From: Mariniflexile gromovii | Lineage (GTDB): Bacteria; Bacteroidota; Bacteroidia; Flavobacteriales; Flavobacteriaceae | NCBI RefSeq assembly: GCF_017814435.1 | Contig: NZ_JAGJCB010000004.1 | Coordinates: 274,911 to 338,910 of the forward strand | Direction: 5' to 3' | DNA length: 64,000 bases | Program-made: the position numbers and the translations under genes | Shown: in pieces, positions 62,777 through 64,000 of the stretch | Position numbering within the stretch: the first letter of the stretch is position 1 | Layout: every line of letters begins with the position of its first letter | Notes under the pieces: generated by a model | Seen by the model: only the letters and a program-made list of their open reading frames with translations | Databases searched by the model: none | Told to the model about the DNA's origin: nothing

Positions 62777-63607
62777 TTATTTTGAAAGATCGTGAATGTA
62801 TGTGTACAAATAATCACCGTGAACCCCTGTAAAATATTTACTCCAAGCTTTTCCTTTTGCTTTATTAGCTTCGGTGTCTGGATAGGCTGCTTTCATTAAT
62901 TCATCAGTTTTATCGAACATTTTATCCAAATCTGATATAGAGTCTAGGTAATATGCTTCTATAAACTCCGTTTTATCTGAACCCCAAGCATGTACATTTG
63001 GATAGTATGCTTTAATGTATTCGTTTTTTTGAACAATTGCGGCATTGGCTTCCATTCTTAGTTTATTAAACTCTTCCATGGTACCATCTTCCGGAAAGGC
63101 AAAATGACTTTTTTTAATATATAACACCATATCTTTTGTTGGTTTCTCAGTCATAAATTTACCACCAGAAATAGGTGTATAAATCTCATCGGAATGCTCG
63201 TTGGCATAATAAGAACCTAGATTTTTTAAGAAGGCTTTACGCTTAGTTTCATCTGGCCATGCCTCTTTTTCTAATTCGGCATTTCTTTTTCCAAATTTGC
63301 CTATATCTTCCCATGAAGCAAAAACTTGAACTGTGATAAACTCGGTATTATCTGGCGTCATGTTATGTAAAAACACAGAAGCTCCCATGATGTATTGATT
63401 TTTCATGGTTACTTTTTCCAGATACTCTTTTTCGGCTGCTTTCCACTCACTCATTTTAAAATCTTCTTTATCCATATTCCAATGGTTGGTGGTTACGGTA
63501 ATAAATTCTGGTCGTTTAGGAGCATCATCCTGTGCTAAAACTGTTGTAGTACTAAATAAGAATAGCAATAAAACTGTTACTGAAAATAATTTGTTGGTTG
63601 TTTTCAT
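62777..63607 (-). CDS. Secreted hypothetical protein with duplicated ferredoxin-like halves
   Basis: 276 residues with signal peptide (SVTVLLLFLFSTTTVLAQ). The two halves look alike: VTTNHWNMDKEDFKMSEWKA...SWEDIGKFGKRNAEL and LYIKKSHFAFPEDGTMEEFN...SISDLDKMFDKTDEL. This suggests a tandem dimeric alpha/beta-barrel-like fold. No function is recognisable. Confidence 0.7.
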   Translation of the reverse strand: MKTTNKLFSVTVLLLFLFSTTTVLAQDDAPKRPEFITVTTNHWNMDKEDFKMSEWKAAEKEYLEKVTMKNQYIMGASVFLHNMTPDNTEFITVQVFASWEDIGKFGKRNAELEKEAWPDETKRKAFLKNLGSYYANEHSDEIYTPISGGKFMTEKPTKDMVLYIKKSHFAFPEDGTMEEFNKLRMEANAAIVQKNEYIKAYYPNVHAWGSDKTEFIEAYYLDSISDLDKMFDKTDELMKAAYPDTEANKAKGKAWSKYFTGVHGDYLYTYIHDLSK

Positions 63608-63771
63608 AATCTGTTAAAAAATTAAAGTTAATATATGGGTTAGTTAAATACTACTTTAAGATTTTAGGGCGTACTCGATTATGCTATTAATAAACTGTGG
63701 GAGAGCGTTTGTGAATTAGGTAAATATACAAAAAAGTACTGAATTACAGCAACTTATATTTTTAATATTAA

Positions 63772-63888
63772 TTACAAAGTGTCTCTTAATTTTTTGGGCA
63801 TGCTTTTAACAACCATATCGTAAGAATGGTCTATAAGTTCTAAAATAAACTTAGGTTGCAAATCGCCGTCTTGAAGATAGCATTCATG
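63772..63888 (-). pseudogene. MmcQ/YjbR-family remnant (C-terminal part)
   Basis: Only the last about 38 residues can be read: CYLQDGDLQPKFILELIDHS then YDMVVKSMPKKLRDTL and a stop. This matches the C-terminus of MmcQ/YjbR proteins (SYDLVV..LPKK). The expected NKKHW segment is missing, and the sequence changes to the IS-like start region, so the gene seems cut by the insertion sequence. Confidence 0.62.
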
Positions 63889-63937
63889 AAAAAGCAGAAA
63901 GTCCAGTATCTTTAAAGTTCACCAAAACAATTAAGAT

Positions 63938-64000
63938 ATGAAACCTGAACAAACTGCCCAACCAAAGTTATACATAGGAATTGACATACACAAGAGAAGC
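63938..64000 (+). mobile_element. IS110-family transposase, 5' end only
   Basis: The first 21 codons (MKPEQTAQPKLYIGIDIHKR) are inside the window. YIGIDIHK is the start of the DEDD RuvC-like domain of IS110-type recombinases, with the first catalytic Asp. The insertion boundary appears to be near 63888, leaving only about 50 bp of left end. The rest lies beyond the edge. Confidence 0.78.

Noticed and set aside
1..64000. CRISPR arrays
   Set aside because: No set of regularly spaced identical repeats was seen. The hairpin repeats are scattered, in both orientations and without spacers of constant length.

Overview
The window looks like a chromosome segment of a marine-type member of the Flavobacteriaceae (Bacteroidota). 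The evidence is the low GC content, the absence of Shine-Dalgarno sites, a partial mevalonate pathway (mevalonate kinase, mevalonate diphosphate decarboxylase, UbiA prenyltransferase), flavobacterial-type SpeA, SelO and GalB proteins, occasional TAnnTTTG-like -7 boxes, a Na+:solute symporter and a TRAP transporter. The genus cannot be named from the sequence alone.

Layout. 1-3.3 kb: a truncated PIN-domain gene, meaB and a GT-C-type membrane glycosyltransferase. 3.4-7.8 kb: a leftward operon with arginine decarboxylase, an arginase-fold protein that has lost its metal ligands, a deoxyhypusine-synthase-like enzyme and three small genes. 7.8-8.8 kb: repeat-rich DNA with a small GIY-YIG nuclease gene flanked by two direct copies of a paired hairpin repeat. 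8.8-13 kb: an RsuA/RluB-like protein with a degenerate active site, UbiA, mevalonate kinase and mvaD. 13-16 kb: a putative toxin-antitoxin pair, DUF1697, a BaiN/YhiN-type flavoprotein and a glycerophosphodiesterase. 16-25.4 kb: a lipoprotein, a giant metallophosphatase/beta-barrel fusion, an HD-PycTM fusion, a GAF protein and TesB. 25.4-29.5 kb: a compact redox operon, msrB-msrA-selO-aldo/keto reductase-msrA2. 29.7-41.8 kb: carbohydrate metabolism (SSS symporter, transaldolase-like aldolase, transketolase, GH2 beta-galactosidase, TRAP transporter with glucuronate isomerase).

42.1-52.4 kb is a roughly 10.3-kb integrative element inserted in the 3' end of tRNA-Leu(UAG). It carries a tyrosine integrase with arm-site-like repeats at both ends, an excisionase-like HTH protein, a RepA-like ATPase, small unknown genes, and a cargo pair: an XRE regulator behind two identical operators, and a 1414-residue PD-(D/E)xK-NACHT protein that is probably an anti-phage effector. 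52.5-64 kb returns to the chromosome: hydrolase, M20 peptidase, EamA exporter, a BlaI/thioredoxin/M56 cassette bracketed by direct repeats, DUF4407, a STAS protein, an NTF2-like protein, PhnA-like, and a YjbR remnant apparently cut by an IS110-family element at the right edge.

The most unusual signal is a dispersed family of short hairpins ending in a TGACA-like tail. Copies lie between genes and around the GIY-YIG gene. Three lie in frame inside otherwise intact conserved genes (the glycosyltransferase, mvaD and the YhiN-like flavoprotein). Two further conserved enzymes, SpeB-like and RluB-like, keep full-length frames but have lost their catalytic residues.
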